DNA of 9,791 bases from Candidatus Latescibacterota bacterium (GTDB taxonomy: Bacteria > Latescibacterota > UBA2968), in the NCBI GenBank assembly GCA_018650745.1, contig JABIFK010000606.1:1-9791 (forward strand). The letters are read 5' to 3'. Each line of letters begins with the position of its first letter. Position 1 is the stretch's first letter. The notes under the pieces were generated by a model. That model saw nothing but the letters and a program-made list of their open reading frames with translations, was not told the DNA's origin and did no database searches. Position numbers and translations under genes: made by a program. This document shows, one piece after another, positions 1 through 6,987 of this stretch.

Positions 1-683
1 CAGAAATTCAATCCATTATACGGACTGTCATAAAGATCAACGAACTTCTTAAATCCCTCGGGCATCCCCAAAGGCCGCGCAACACCGCGATACGTCTTAT
101 CCATTCCAATACCCGGATCGGAAGGATGACACGCCATTTGAACTTTGTATTCCTCTGCAACTGGAATCACCTTCTGCAACCAATAATCAATGCGTTCCCA
201 CATTGCATCTTCATCCGCCGCACCACCTTCAAATTCACCCAAAGTATGATCGAGCTTGTCAAACTCAAACGTTGAAAGCGTAGCACCTCCACGTCCCTTT
301 TTAGACGGCGTTCTCATATGTCCCAAAATCGTAATGTTATAATTGAGTCCACGCAACCCCGCTTCACCAGCCATCCGAATCACATCGCACGCTTGGTCAA
401 TATGTCGGTCACGATCTGGCCCTTCCCCTAAAAAGATTGACCCCGCGTAATTGTCATTGGCCGCTTTTTCACCTGCAACTGCAGGTCTGCCACGCAAGGG
501 CAGATGCATCATCTCAAGACGGATTCCAAACTTGTCACACCGTTCTCGCATTTGAACCATCATATCTGTCGTCCATTCGGTCCACGGCTCAGACGGCGTA
601 TGATCCACATGATTCACACCCAACTGAGCCAGCACCTCCAACTGCGTGTCATCATTATATCTACCTTGCGTACCCAAATACAT
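1..683 (-). CDS. UxuA-like mannonate dehydratase family protein, paralogue 2 (partial, C-terminus off the left edge)
   Basis: The minus-strand frame is open from an ATG at 683 to the window edge (227 codons). The start is supported by AAGGGAG at 689-695, five bases upstream. The protein is a close paralogue of the gene at 837-1820: over the last 117 shared residues I count about 19 differences by eye. It carries an insertion of about seven residues near position 65-80. UxuA dehydrates D-mannonate to 2-keto-3-deoxygluconate in the cytoplasm, with a divalent metal on a TIM barrel. Of the family's metal ligands, the His of CHPSDPG (H186) is visible. The Cys that follows LNF begins with TG at the edge, and the remaining ligands lie outside the window. 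It is probably the last visible gene of a minus-strand operon. The family is well supported; the exact sugar acid used is not. Confidence 0.85.
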   Translation of the reverse strand, partial: MYLGTQGRYNDDTQLEVLAQLGVNHVDHTPSEPWTEWTTDMMVQMRERCDKFGIRLEMMHLPLRGRPAVAGEKAANDNYAGSIFLGEGPDRDRHIDQACDVIRMAGEAGLRGLNYNITILGHMRTPSKKGRGGATLSTFEFDKLDHTLGEFEGGAADEDAMWERIDYWLQKVIPVAEEYKVQMACHPSDPGIGMDKTYRGVARPLGMPEGFKKFVDLYDSPYNGLNF

Positions 684-688
684 TTTCA

Positions 689-695
689 CTCCCTT
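689..695 (-). promoter_or_regulatory. Ribosome binding site of the partial UxuA-like gene
   Basis: AAGGGAG on the minus strand lies five bases before the ATG at 683. It fixes the start and shows that this paralogue is set up for its own translation initiation after the repeat-bearing gap. Confidence 0.7.
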
Positions 696-728
696 ATAGC
701 AATAAAATCCATATTTGGTGATCCATTT

Positions 729-800
729 TCGTTGGGGCAGGCCCCGTGCCTGCCCAGACTTTTAGACGAAGTGGGCATCCACAGGAGGATGCCCCAACGA
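729..800. repeat. REP/MITE-like palindromic element, 72 bp, with two nested hairpins
   Basis: The element is bounded by a perfect 11-bp inverted repeat, TCGTTGGGGCA (729-739) and TGCCCCAACGA (790-800). Inside are two further perfect 8-bp hairpins: GGGCAGGC/GCCTGCCC (735-742/748-755, 5-nt loop) and GGGCATCC/GGATGCCC (773-780/787-794, 6-nt loop). The inner hairpins reuse bases of the outer arms, so one long hairpin and two short ones are mutually exclusive. It occupies the 153-bp gap between the two UxuA-like genes and has no coding capacity. The layout resembles REP doublets (BIMEs) or a small non-autonomous element. It could also influence transcript stability or attenuation between the two genes. 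Confidence 0.8.
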
Positions 801-836
801 TTAAGCGTTTGTTCATAAGGCTCCAGAGGCTAAAGA

Positions 837-1820
837 TTACGATTCATTCACGGCCTGCAACAACGCGTGGATATACCCATACGTAAAAGCAAAACCCACA
901 CGACCTGGCTCTGGACCCGAAATACCCGGCACGTGATCGGGCATAATCATATATGGATAATCAACCTCTTTGAGCGTACGTAAAACCTGGAGCATATTCA
1001 CATCGCCTTCATCGGGAAACACTTCCACAAAGTTCTTAAGCCCGCCCTTAATATTCCGAAAATGGATATTGAACAGTTTCTTCCGCTCACCAAAGTAACG
1101 CACCACATCACAAATCCCATCTGCCGGATTTTCCAAAACCTCAGACATACAGCCCACACAAAAATTCAACCCGTTATACGGGCTGTCATACAAATCAATA
1201 AACTTCTTAAATCCATCCACCATGCCCAACACACGCGCCACACCCCGATATGTCGTACCATATCCGATACCCGGGTCAGAAGGATGACACGCCAGTTGAA
1301 TTTTATATTCTTCAGCAACCGGAATCACTTTCTGCAACCAATAATCAATCCGCTCCCACATCGTATCCTCATCCGCCGCACCACCCTCAAACTCACCCAG
1401 CGATTGATCCAGTTTGTCGTATTCAAACGTCGACAGCTTTGCACCGCCACGTCCATATTTCGATTCTGTTCGCAAATGCCCCAAAAGGGTAATGTTGTAA
1501 TTGCCTCCACGCAACCCTGCTTCAGACATCATCTTAATCGTCTCACACATCCGATCGATGCCACGATCACGTGCATCACTCGGCCCCAAGAAAATGGCGC
1601 CCGCTTCGTTTTTAAACACATCGCGCGAACCCAGCGGAATATGAATCATCTCCAAATTCACACCGTATTTATCAAACCGATCCCGTTCAGCTTTAAGCAT
1701 ATCGGTTGTCCATTCCGCCCAAGGAGTCGTCGGTGTTTGATCGACATTCACCACACCCAATTGCGCAAGAACTTCTATATCCACATCATCTTTACACTGT
1801 GTCTGCGTTCCGATGTACAT
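837..1820 (-). CDS. UxuA-like mannonate dehydratase family protein, paralogue 1
   Basis: This 327-residue cytoplasmic enzyme of the mannonate dehydratase (UxuA) TIM-barrel family is predicted to dehydrate D-mannonate or a related sugar acid to a 2-keto-3-deoxy acid in hexuronate catabolism. Candidate metal ligands occur in the family order: H179 (CHPSDPG, where UxuA has HPDDPP), C221 (FCVGC), H253 (IHFRN) and D295 (PDH). The start at 1820 is preferred over an in-frame upstream start at 1850 because GGGAGGG at 1825-1831 lies four bases before it and the paralogue begins with the same MYxGTQ. The protein is shorter than E. coli UxuA (about 394 residues), and its HPSDPG and CVGC motifs are variant, so activity on mannonate itself is uncertain. 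It lies 53 bp downstream of the isomerase-like gene, probably in one operon with it. Confidence 0.87.
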   Translation of the reverse strand: MYIGTQTQCKDDVDIEVLAQLGVVNVDQTPTTPWAEWTTDMLKAERDRFDKYGVNLEMIHIPLGSRDVFKNEAGAIFLGPSDARDRGIDRMCETIKMMSEAGLRGGNYNITLLGHLRTESKYGRGGAKLSTFEYDKLDQSLGEFEGGAADEDTMWERIDYWLQKVIPVAEEYKIQLACHPSDPGIGYGTTYRGVARVLGMVDGFKKFIDLYDSPYNGLNFCVGCMSEVLENPADGICDVVRYFGERKKLFNIHFRNIKGGLKNFVEVFPDEGDVNMLQVLRTLKEVDYPYMIMPDHVPGISGPEPGRVGFAFTYGYIHALLQAVNES

Positions 1821-1824
1821 ACAA

Positions 1825-1831
1825 CCCTCCC
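1825..1831 (-). promoter_or_regulatory. Ribosome binding site that decides the start of UxuA-like paralogue 1
   Basis: GGGAGGG on the minus strand ends four bases before the ATG at 1820. It favours this start over the in-frame start at 1850, which would add ten residues absent from the paralogue. Confidence 0.7.
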
Positions 1832-1873
1832 AATATAAAATGAGTTTCAAATCGTTTGCTTAATCTAGTCCCA

Positions 1874-2668
1874 TTAAAAACCAGCGAGCAATCTCCGCAA
1901 CTGAGCCACGGCCAAACGCACCTGCTCAACACGATCTTCGTGTTCGCCTTCATAGACAATAGAAATACACCCATTGTAATTGACACCTTTTATAATGTCC
2001 GCAATACGATCATAATCCAACCATTCCTCAGTACCACTCTCATTCTTATAAAACTTGGTGCGAATGTACATCGCGTGCGGAATCGTTTGTTCCATAAATC
2101 CATAAAAATCCATATTCGGATCGGTCTCGCCTCTGGGTGCCGAACCGGGTGAGCCAACCCACTGCCCGGTGTCCATAATAAAATTAAAATTATCACGACC
2201 CGTTTCTTCTCGAATACGCAACATCTCGTCACCCGTAGAAGGGTGGTTCTGCAAGCCAACGCCAATACCCTTCGTGGCCGCATAATCGGCAACCTCCTGA
2301 TACCCAGCAATCATACCCGGCCACGTATCTTCACCGTCACCATTCTTTTCAGGAACCTGTGCGCAAAAAAGCCGAATAATTGGAGATCCCAAAAAAGCCG
2401 CAAGATCCACCGCTTCCTTTGCCGTAGACACATGTTCTGCTCGCTCCGCTGCCGTACCGTGAAACAAACCACTCACCCCGATATACCCAATCGGCATCCC
2501 ATATTTCAAACACAGTGCCTTGATCCCACCCAAGTAAGCTGGGTCCGTAGATTCAAATGCCCGCTGGTGAAAATCCACCACATCCAACTTCAAGTCGTAA
2601 CTGGTCTTAATAAAATCTTCAATACTCGTATTCTTCAAACTCAAAAAATTCGATCCAATCTTAATCAT
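1874..2668 (-). CDS. Sugar phosphate isomerase/epimerase family protein (xylose isomerase-like TIM barrel)
   Basis: This 264-residue soluble protein has the AP_endonuc_2 / xylose isomerase-like TIM-barrel pattern, a family of sugar and sugar-acid isomerases, epimerases and inositol-pathway enzymes. Likely metal and substrate ligands are H142 in LQNHPSTGDE, D166 in MDTGQW, H198 in PHAMYIRTKFY and E240 in IVYEGEHED, the usual order for the fold. There is no signal peptide or membrane segment. The ATG at 2668 is preceded by AGGTGGG (2674-2680) at five bases. It is the first gene of the minus-strand cluster, 53 bp ahead of the UxuA-like paralogues and divergent from the GH4 gene. This suggests it interconverts a sugar or sugar acid for the dehydratases. 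The family gives no substrate and I cannot assign one. Confidence 0.85.
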   Translation of the reverse strand: MIKIGSNFLSLKNTSIEDFIKTSYDLKLDVVDFHQRAFESTDPAYLGGIKALCLKYGMPIGYIGVSGLFHGTAAERAEHVSTAKEAVDLAAFLGSPIIRLFCAQVPEKNGDGEDTWPGMIAGYQEVADYAATKGIGVGLQNHPSTGDEMLRIREETGRDNFNFIMDTGQWVGSPGSAPRGETDPNMDFYGFMEQTIPHAMYIRTKFYKNESGTEEWLDYDRIADIIKGVNYNGCISIVYEGEHEDRVEQVRLAVAQLRRLLAGF

Positions 2669-2948
2669 GATATCCCACCTTTATGCAAAGAGTTTTACCA
2701 ATACCCACCAAGTATTCGTGTGTGCTTACAGATTTCACATTTAAATGCCTCCCAAGCTAAAGCATTTAGAAAGCAAGATCAAGCCCTTCACAAAGGGCAT
2801 CCTAACCCATTCAAACGCCAAATACACAAAGCCCAATTTCCCACCTAACCCAACCGCATCGAAACTCGACGTCCAACAAAACTTGCACTATATTGCTGTC
2901 CAACGACGACACAGTGCAAATCCAACCGCACAATCTCAAGGAGCCCAA
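2669..2948. promoter_or_regulatory. Divergent promoter and operator region between the minus-strand cluster and the GH4 gene
   Basis: This 280-bp non-coding gap must hold the promoters of both transcription units. It contains several inverted repeats. CATTTAAATG (2738-2747) is a perfect palindrome, and its right half TAAATGC (2742-2748) also pairs with GCATTTA (2762-2768). GCCCTT/AAGGGC (2783-2788/2793-2798) forms a hairpin with a CACA loop. TTGCACT (2883-2889) and AGTGCAA (2913-2919) form a perfect 7-bp inverted repeat with centres 30 bp apart. I see no convincing -35/-10 pair on either strand. Which repeat, if any, is the operator is unknown. Confidence 0.5.
2938..2943 (+). promoter_or_regulatory. 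Ribosome binding site that decides the GH4 start
   Basis: AAGGAG lies five bases before the ATG at 2949. The frame stays open back to 2745, but the 68 upstream codons have no ribosome binding site and no family similarity, and the GGGSLGW nucleotide-binding loop begins right after the 2949 start. Confidence 0.8.
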
Positions 2949-4268
2949 ATGTCAAATCTCAAAATCACACTCGTTGGCGGTGGCAGCCTCGGGTGGACAC
3001 CCCGTTTGTTTGGCAACATTCTACAAACCGAGTTTTTAAATGGGGCAGAAGTGGTGCTCTTTGACTTCAATGCCGAAGCACTCGCACTGGTGCAACGCGT
3101 CTGCGAAAAATACGCCACACAAGCAGGCTCGCAAACCACAGTCACCAGCACAACAGATCGAGAAGCCGCACTCAAAGACGCCAACGCTGTCGTCGTCACC
3201 ATTTCTACCGGTGGCCTCACAGCAATGCGTCACGACCTAGAAATCCCCGAAAAATACAATATCTTCCAACTGGTCGGTGACACCGTTGGCCCCGGTGGTT
3301 TGTCTCGAGCCCTACGCAACGTCCCCGTCTTCTTAGACCTCGCACACGCAATGGAACATCTCTGCCCAAACGCCTGGATGCTAAACTGTTCCAACCCCCT
3401 CAGCGCACTTACTCGCATCGTAGACCGCGAAACATCTGTCAAAACAATCGGCGTGTGTCACGGCGTACCCAACGTGGCCAAAAACTTCGCTCAATTCTTC
3501 GGTGTCACCCTCAACGACTGCGCCTACGTCAACTCGGGCATCGACCACTGCGCGTGGTTCACCGATTTTCTTGTAAAAGGTGAATCAGCAATCGGTCGCC
3601 TAAAAGCAATGGGTGTCGAAAATTGGTTGACCCGCTCTCCCGAACAAGCAGAGAAAGACGAAACCTTTGGCTCCCTCTCTCGGCTACGCAACGGCATTCG
3701 ATTCGGTTTAGACCTCAATGTCTTACCCGCCATTGGGGATCGACACCTCTTCGAATTCTTGCCCGGTTACCTAAACAATCAAGAACAAATGAACCAACTC
3801 GGCCTCGTACAAACCCGCGTAGAAGACCGCGAAAAAGGCAAAGGCGACGCCCAAGCGAACTTAGAAATATCCCTTCAAAAAGAAGAAATCGAAATTCCAC
3901 AAAGCAGCGACAACGTCGCCGGTTGGATTGCCGCTCTCTTTGGCGGCCCAACTATTGAAGACAACCTAAACGCGCCCAACATCGGCCAAGTTCCACAACT
4001 GCCCACCGGTGCCATTGTCGAAACCCGAGGCGTGCTCGACCAAACCGGGATTCGTCCCGTGGTCAGCCCCCTGTCCGAAGACTTAGAAGCCATTGTTCGC
4101 CCCCACGCCCTGCGTGAAGAACTCACCGTAGACGCCGCCCTAAATGGCGACTTCGACAAAGCCCTCACCGCAATGAAATCCGACCCCCTATTGCCAAGCC
4201 CAGAAATCGCCCGCCCCTTATTAGAAGAATTGATCACCACAACCAAAGATTGGTTGCCCCAGTTTTAG
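2949..4268 (+). CDS. Family 4 glycoside hydrolase (NAD- and metal-dependent; alpha-glucuronidase/alpha-galactosidase type)
   Basis: GH4 enzymes cleave glycosides by an NAD+-assisted oxidation/elimination mechanism that needs Mn2+ and reducing conditions. This 439-residue protein has the usual length and motif order: Rossmann loop VGGGSLGW (9-16), GDTVGPGG (110-117) followed by RALRN, NCSNP (146-150), metal-site CHGV (C170, H171), SGIDH with metal ligand H200, and GDRH (263-266). There is no signal peptide, so it acts in the cytoplasm on imported oligosaccharides. The residues after CH vary with specificity in GH4. CHG rather than CHS, CHE or CN/CD suggests, from memory of the family, an alpha-glucuronidase-like subgroup and not a 6-phospho-glycosidase. 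The divergent UxuA-like genes fit uronate metabolism. Family assignment is firm; substrate is inferred. Confidence 0.92.
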   Translation: MSNLKITLVGGGSLGWTPRLFGNILQTEFLNGAEVVLFDFNAEALALVQRVCEKYATQAGSQTTVTSTTDREAALKDANAVVVTISTGGLTAMRHDLEIPEKYNIFQLVGDTVGPGGLSRALRNVPVFLDLAHAMEHLCPNAWMLNCSNPLSALTRIVDRETSVKTIGVCHGVPNVAKNFAQFFGVTLNDCAYVNSGIDHCAWFTDFLVKGESAIGRLKAMGVENWLTRSPEQAEKDETFGSLSRLRNGIRFGLDLNVLPAIGDRHLFEFLPGYLNNQEQMNQLGLVQTRVEDREKGKGDAQANLEISLQKEEIEIPQSSDNVAGWIAALFGGPTIEDNLNAPNIGQVPQLPTGAIVETRGVLDQTGIRPVVSPLSEDLEAIVRPHALREELTVDAALNGDFDKALTAMKSDPLLPSPEIARPLLEELITTTKDWLPQF

Positions 4269-4327
4269 CCCAATAAACCACTCATTATTCACGCCCAAAA
4301 CGCCAAAAGCCGACGCTTTCCAAAGAA

Positions 4328-5785
4328 GTGGGCCTGCGCAAAGTATCGGGTGCCTACCGTTTCCAACTCATTCAACAATTCTTAGGCGAAGCCATGTTGC
4401 TTTCATTAATGGCTTTTGTGCTCGCATTGGGCATCGTAGAATTGACACTCCCAAAATTCAGCGCCTTTGTAGGCAAAGATCTCATGCCCGAAAGAAATAT
4501 CTATCACTTGGTGGCCGTACCCGGGTTGGTGGCATTGGTTGGCCTGTTCGCAGGCAGTTATCCCGCGTTCTTCTTGTCTGGCTTTGAACCTGTTACAGTA
4601 TTAAAAGGCCACCTGAAAACGGGCGCAAAAGGTGCACGACTCAGAAAAGGGCTTGTCGTTTTCCAGTTTGCAATGTCCATCTTGCTCATCATTGGCACAG
4701 TCATGATCTATCGACAACTCAATTACATCCAAAACAGATCTTTAGGATTCGATAAAGAACAGATGATCCGAATGCCCATTTTGAGGGCAGACAGATTAAG
4801 AAAAACCGATAGAAACACCATTCTTGTTCACAAATCCCAAACGGTTAAACAAGCTTTTCTTGCACATCCCAATGTCCTATCTGCAACAGCTTATCGATCA
4901 AGAATTGGCGAACAGGGAGGCGCTGCGCGAACAGTAAAGTTGGAAAATGGTGACACATATGAAATGTTGTTTCAAGAGTCTGATGAAACCTTTCTCGATA
5001 CCTTTGGCATCGACCTGATTGCAGGACGAAATATTTCTGACACACGTTTTGAACCAAATGGAACACAATTTGATCTTCTCATAAATGAAGCCGCAGTAAA
5101 ACAATTGGGATGGTCACAACCTTTAGGCAAGCAACTTCGTTATGGAGCCAAAACCGGTGGAACCGTCATCGGGGTCATAAAAAATTACCACAGCAAATCG
5201 CTACACCAAGAACTGAAGCCCCTAATCATAGTCAATAAATCCATGCTGCTTAACCATATCACAGTAAAAGTACAAAGCAAAAACATGCCCGAAACCCTTG
5301 CATTCTTAGAAAAGACCTGGAAAGAATTTCTACCCGACAGACCCTTTGAATTTCAATTTGTAGATGAAAGCTTGAATCAACTCTACGCTGAAGATCAAAA
5401 GGCTGGACAATTGGTCGGCACATTCGCAGGATTGGCCATCTTAGTCGCGTGTTTAGGTCTCTTCGGTCTGGCAGCCTATACAGCAGAACAACGCACTAAA
5501 GAAATTGGTGTCCGAAAAGTCCTCGGCGCATCTACAAGAAGCATCGTCTTCCTCCTCTCAAAAGAATTCGCCAAACTTATACTCATCGCAAACCTCATCG
5601 CTTGGCCAGTCGCTTACTTCGCCATCAACACCTATCTCCAAAGCTTCGCCTACCGTGTCGACTTAGCCTGGTGGGTCTTTGCACTCGGTGGCATCACCAC
5701 CCTCTTCATCGCATGGGCAACCGTAGGCTACCAAGCCATCCGTGCAGCTCTCTCAAACCCCATAGAGGCCTTGCGATACGAATAA
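4328..5785 (+). pseudogene. 5'-truncated FtsX/MacB-like ABC transporter permease, about 485 C-terminal codons
   Basis: Family similarity begins abruptly at 4322 with KEVGLRKVSGA, the cytoplasmic loop after TM2 of the first FtsX domain in roughly 800-residue two-domain permeases. About 330-350 N-terminal residues (TM1, first periplasmic domain, TM2) are missing. What remains, numbering from the GTG at 4328, is two helices of the first domain (about 24-42, 62-84), a third helix (108-128), a second MacB-type periplasmic domain (about 130-355), and a C-terminal FtsX domain with helices near 364-385, 411-431 and 447-468, the loop KEIGVRKVLGA (391-401) and the ending NPIEALRYE. The in-frame stop at 4274-4276 lies only about 50 bp upstream, and no ribosome binding site precedes the GTG. 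A shortened protein cannot be excluded because the frame is intact. Confidence 0.75.
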
Positions 5786-5800
5786 AAGCACCTATCGGGG

Positions 5801-6154
5801 TTGGCCATTGCAATTGCAAGTTTGGGCCTGTTAGGACTAATCGCATACACCGCTGAAGTGAGAACAAAAGAGATTGGCGTTCGCAAAGTTTTGGGTGCCA
5901 CAGAAATAAGCATTGTGAGTTTGTTGACCAAGGAATTTTTGGTGCTGGTGGGATTGGCCAGTGTGCTGGCGTGGCCTATTGCATATTACACGATGAGTGG
6001 CTGGTTGGATAATTTCGCGTATCGGATTGATTTGAGTCCGGTCTACTTCATCGCCAGCACAGGTGTGGCAATTGTCATTACGTTGGTCACCATTGCATAT
6101 CAAGCGATGAAGGCTGCCCGGGCCAATCCGATTGAAGCGTTGCGGTATGAGTAA
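5801..6154 (+). pseudogene. C-terminal remnant of a second FtsX-like permease gene
   Basis: Similarity starts at 5798 (GLAIAIASLG) and runs to a stop at 6152-6154. These 118 residues align without gaps to the last 118 of the preceding fragment, including the loop TKEIGVRKVLGA and the identical ending NPIEALRYE. The remnant keeps three membrane helices, about a seventh of a full permease. It is in the same frame as the previous fragment, four codons after that fragment's TAA. No ribosome binding site precedes the TTG at 5801. Its codons favour G in third positions (TTG, GTG, CTG), unlike the C-rich usage just upstream, so it came from a different paralogue and not from a fresh duplication. Expression is unlikely. 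Confidence 0.8.
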
Positions 6155-6194
6155 AAAAACATAAAGTGCTGAAAAATACTTTAATCGTTCGAAC

Positions 6195-6235
6195 AGAGAG
6201 TCCCCATCCGTTGCGTTATCTGGTGGGGACTCTTT
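6195..6235 (+). terminator. Hairpin terminator after the permease remnants
   Basis: AGAGTCCCCA (6197-6206) and TGGGGACTCT (6224-6233) form a perfect 10-bp stem with a 17-nt loop, followed by a short T-rich stretch (TTTATAAT). The position 40 bp after the last permease stop fits an intrinsic terminator. The U-tract is weak, so it may instead stabilise the RNA. Confidence 0.6.
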
Positions 6236-6281
6236 ATAATGGTTATCTTTGATTGGAAAATTGGTTTGACTAATATTACTA

Positions 6282-6296
6282 TAAGGAGTTACCTTA
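6282..6296. promoter_or_regulatory. Short inverted repeat upstream of brnT, possible autoregulatory operator
   Basis: TAAGG (6282-6286) and CCTTA (6292-6296) form a 5-bp inverted repeat, centred about 40 bp upstream of the predicted brnT -35 box. BrnA-type antitoxins repress their own operon, so this is a candidate site, but the arms are short enough to arise by chance. Confidence 0.25.
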
Positions 6297-6327
6297 ATCA
6301 GGAGATAGGTCGTGCTAACTGGCGGGG

Positions 6328-6356
6328 TTTACAGTTGCTATATAAGTCTGTATTAT
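6328..6356 (+). promoter_or_regulatory. Sigma-70-like promoter of the brnT/brnA module
   Basis: TTTACA (6328-6333) and TATTAT (6351-6356) each match the consensus at five of six positions and are separated by exactly 17 bp. Transcription would start near 6363, leaving a leader of about a dozen bases before the GTG at 6376. Confidence 0.65.
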
Positions 6357-6375
6357 TAAGGCGAAGGTAAGAAGA

Positions 6376-6660
6376 GTGGCAGGCTACCTATTTGAGTGGG
6401 ATACGACTAAGGCTGAGACGAACAGACAGAAGCACAACATCGCGTTTGATGAGGCTACAACCGTTTTCGCGGACCCTCTGAGCATGTTGCGAACCGATCC
6501 AGACCATTCTCTCTCGGAGCAGCGTTTTATTGTGCTCGGCATGTCGAATCAACGCCGGTTGCTTGTGGTCAGCTTTTCTGAACGTCCCCCCGGAACCCGC
6601 CTGATCTCTGCGCGGCGAGCCACAAGGAAGGAGCGAAGGCAATATGAGCAAGAAATCTAA
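6376..6660 (+). CDS. brnT: BrnT family type II toxin
   Basis: This 94-residue basic protein matches the BrnT family (RelE-like fold ribonuclease toxins) along its length: FEWDTTKAETNRQKH (6-20) with FDEA (24-27), then F..DP (31-34), the EQRFIVLG strand (48-55), LLVVSFSER (62-70), and the C-terminal ISARRATRKERRQYEQ (77-92) carrying the basic and acidic residues typical of the active-site end. The start is GTG, with AAGG (6364-6367) eight bases upstream, only about a dozen bases after the predicted transcription start. The gene overlaps the downstream antitoxin-like gene by 17 bp. Toxin-first order with an overlapping antitoxin is typical of brnTA. BrnT cleaves RNA and slows growth until bound by BrnA. 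The module sits between a terminator and a strong downstream terminator, as expected of an independently acquired unit. Confidence 0.92.
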   Translation: MAGYLFEWDTTKAETNRQKHNIAFDEATTVFADPLSMLRTDPDHSLSEQRFIVLGMSNQRRLLVVSFSERPPGTRLISARRATRKERRQYEQEI

Positions 6661-6880
6661 CCCTCTCACGAATCCTTCGGATCATGACACCATGCGCGAT
6701 GAGTATGACTTTTCAAATGCACAGCGTGGGGTCACCGCCGCACGATACGCTGAAGGCGCAAACGTCGTCGTAATTGATCCTGAAGTTCTCGATGTGTTCC
6801 CTGATGGGAATGCCATCAATGAAGCGCTGAGAGCTTTGGCCCCAGTGATCCGTAAACAGGGCAAGCAACAAAACGTCTAA
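6644..6880 (+). CDS. BrnA-type (ribbon-helix-helix) antitoxin
   Basis: This 78-residue protein is the likely cognate antitoxin. Residues 17-33 (MRDEYDFSNAQRGVTAA) are the conserved region found in antitoxins partnered with BrnT-like toxins and probably contact the toxin. Residues 39-66 (strand ANVVVIDPEVLDVF, then DGNAINEALRAL) have the strand-helix-helix pattern of a CopG/Arc-like DNA-binding fold used for operon autorepression. The ATG at 6644 lies inside brnT, with purine-rich GGAG and GAAGG upstream, so translation is probably coupled. An alternative start at Met17 (6692) would also retain the conserved region. The assignment rests on context and pattern; I leave the symbol blank because this subgroup differs from the original brnA. 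Confidence 0.82.
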   Translation: MSKKSNPLTNPSDHDTMRDEYDFSNAQRGVTAARYAEGANVVVIDPEVLDVFPDGNAINEALRALAPVIRKQGKQQNV

Positions 6881-6939
6881 CCACCGGATGTAAGGGTTTG
6901 GTTTTTATGAATTGCTGAGCCAACCTAAAATAGACCTCC

Positions 6940-6978
6940 ACAAGGGCTTGTGTCACTTAGACACAGGCCCTTGTTTTT
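6940..6978 (+). terminator. Strong intrinsic terminator of the brnT/antitoxin operon
   Basis: A 15-bp stem (6940-6954 with 6960-6974, one G-U wobble) has a 5-nt ACTTA loop and ends in a run of five Ts. It lies 60 bp after the antitoxin stop and points forward. It also isolates the following phosphatase gene from upstream transcription. Confidence 0.9.
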
Positions 6979-6987
6979 GCCCTCCAA

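Noticed and set aside
471..486. Palindrome ACCTGCA/TGCAGGT with a 2-nt loop
   Set aside because: It lies inside coding sequence, the loop is too small for a stable hairpin, and nothing around it suggests a regulatory role.
437..818. Two overlapping plus-strand open frames of about 100 codons
   Set aside because: They run opposite the partial UxuA-like gene and through the REP-like element, with no ribosome binding site or recognisable motif.
1062..1838. Long plus-strand open frame of 258 codons
   Set aside because: It lies wholly opposite the UxuA-like gene, whose motifs and ribosome binding site are clear, and its translation resembles no family.
2745..2948. In-frame 68-codon upstream extension of the GH4 gene
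   Set aside because: It has no ribosome binding site at 2745, does not resemble the family, and lies in the palindrome-rich promoter region; the start at 2949 has AAGGAG.
6239..6370. 43-codon open frame starting with ATG just before brnT
   Set aside because: It has no ribosome binding site, begins in the tail of a terminator, overlaps the predicted brnT promoter and shows no recognisable motif.
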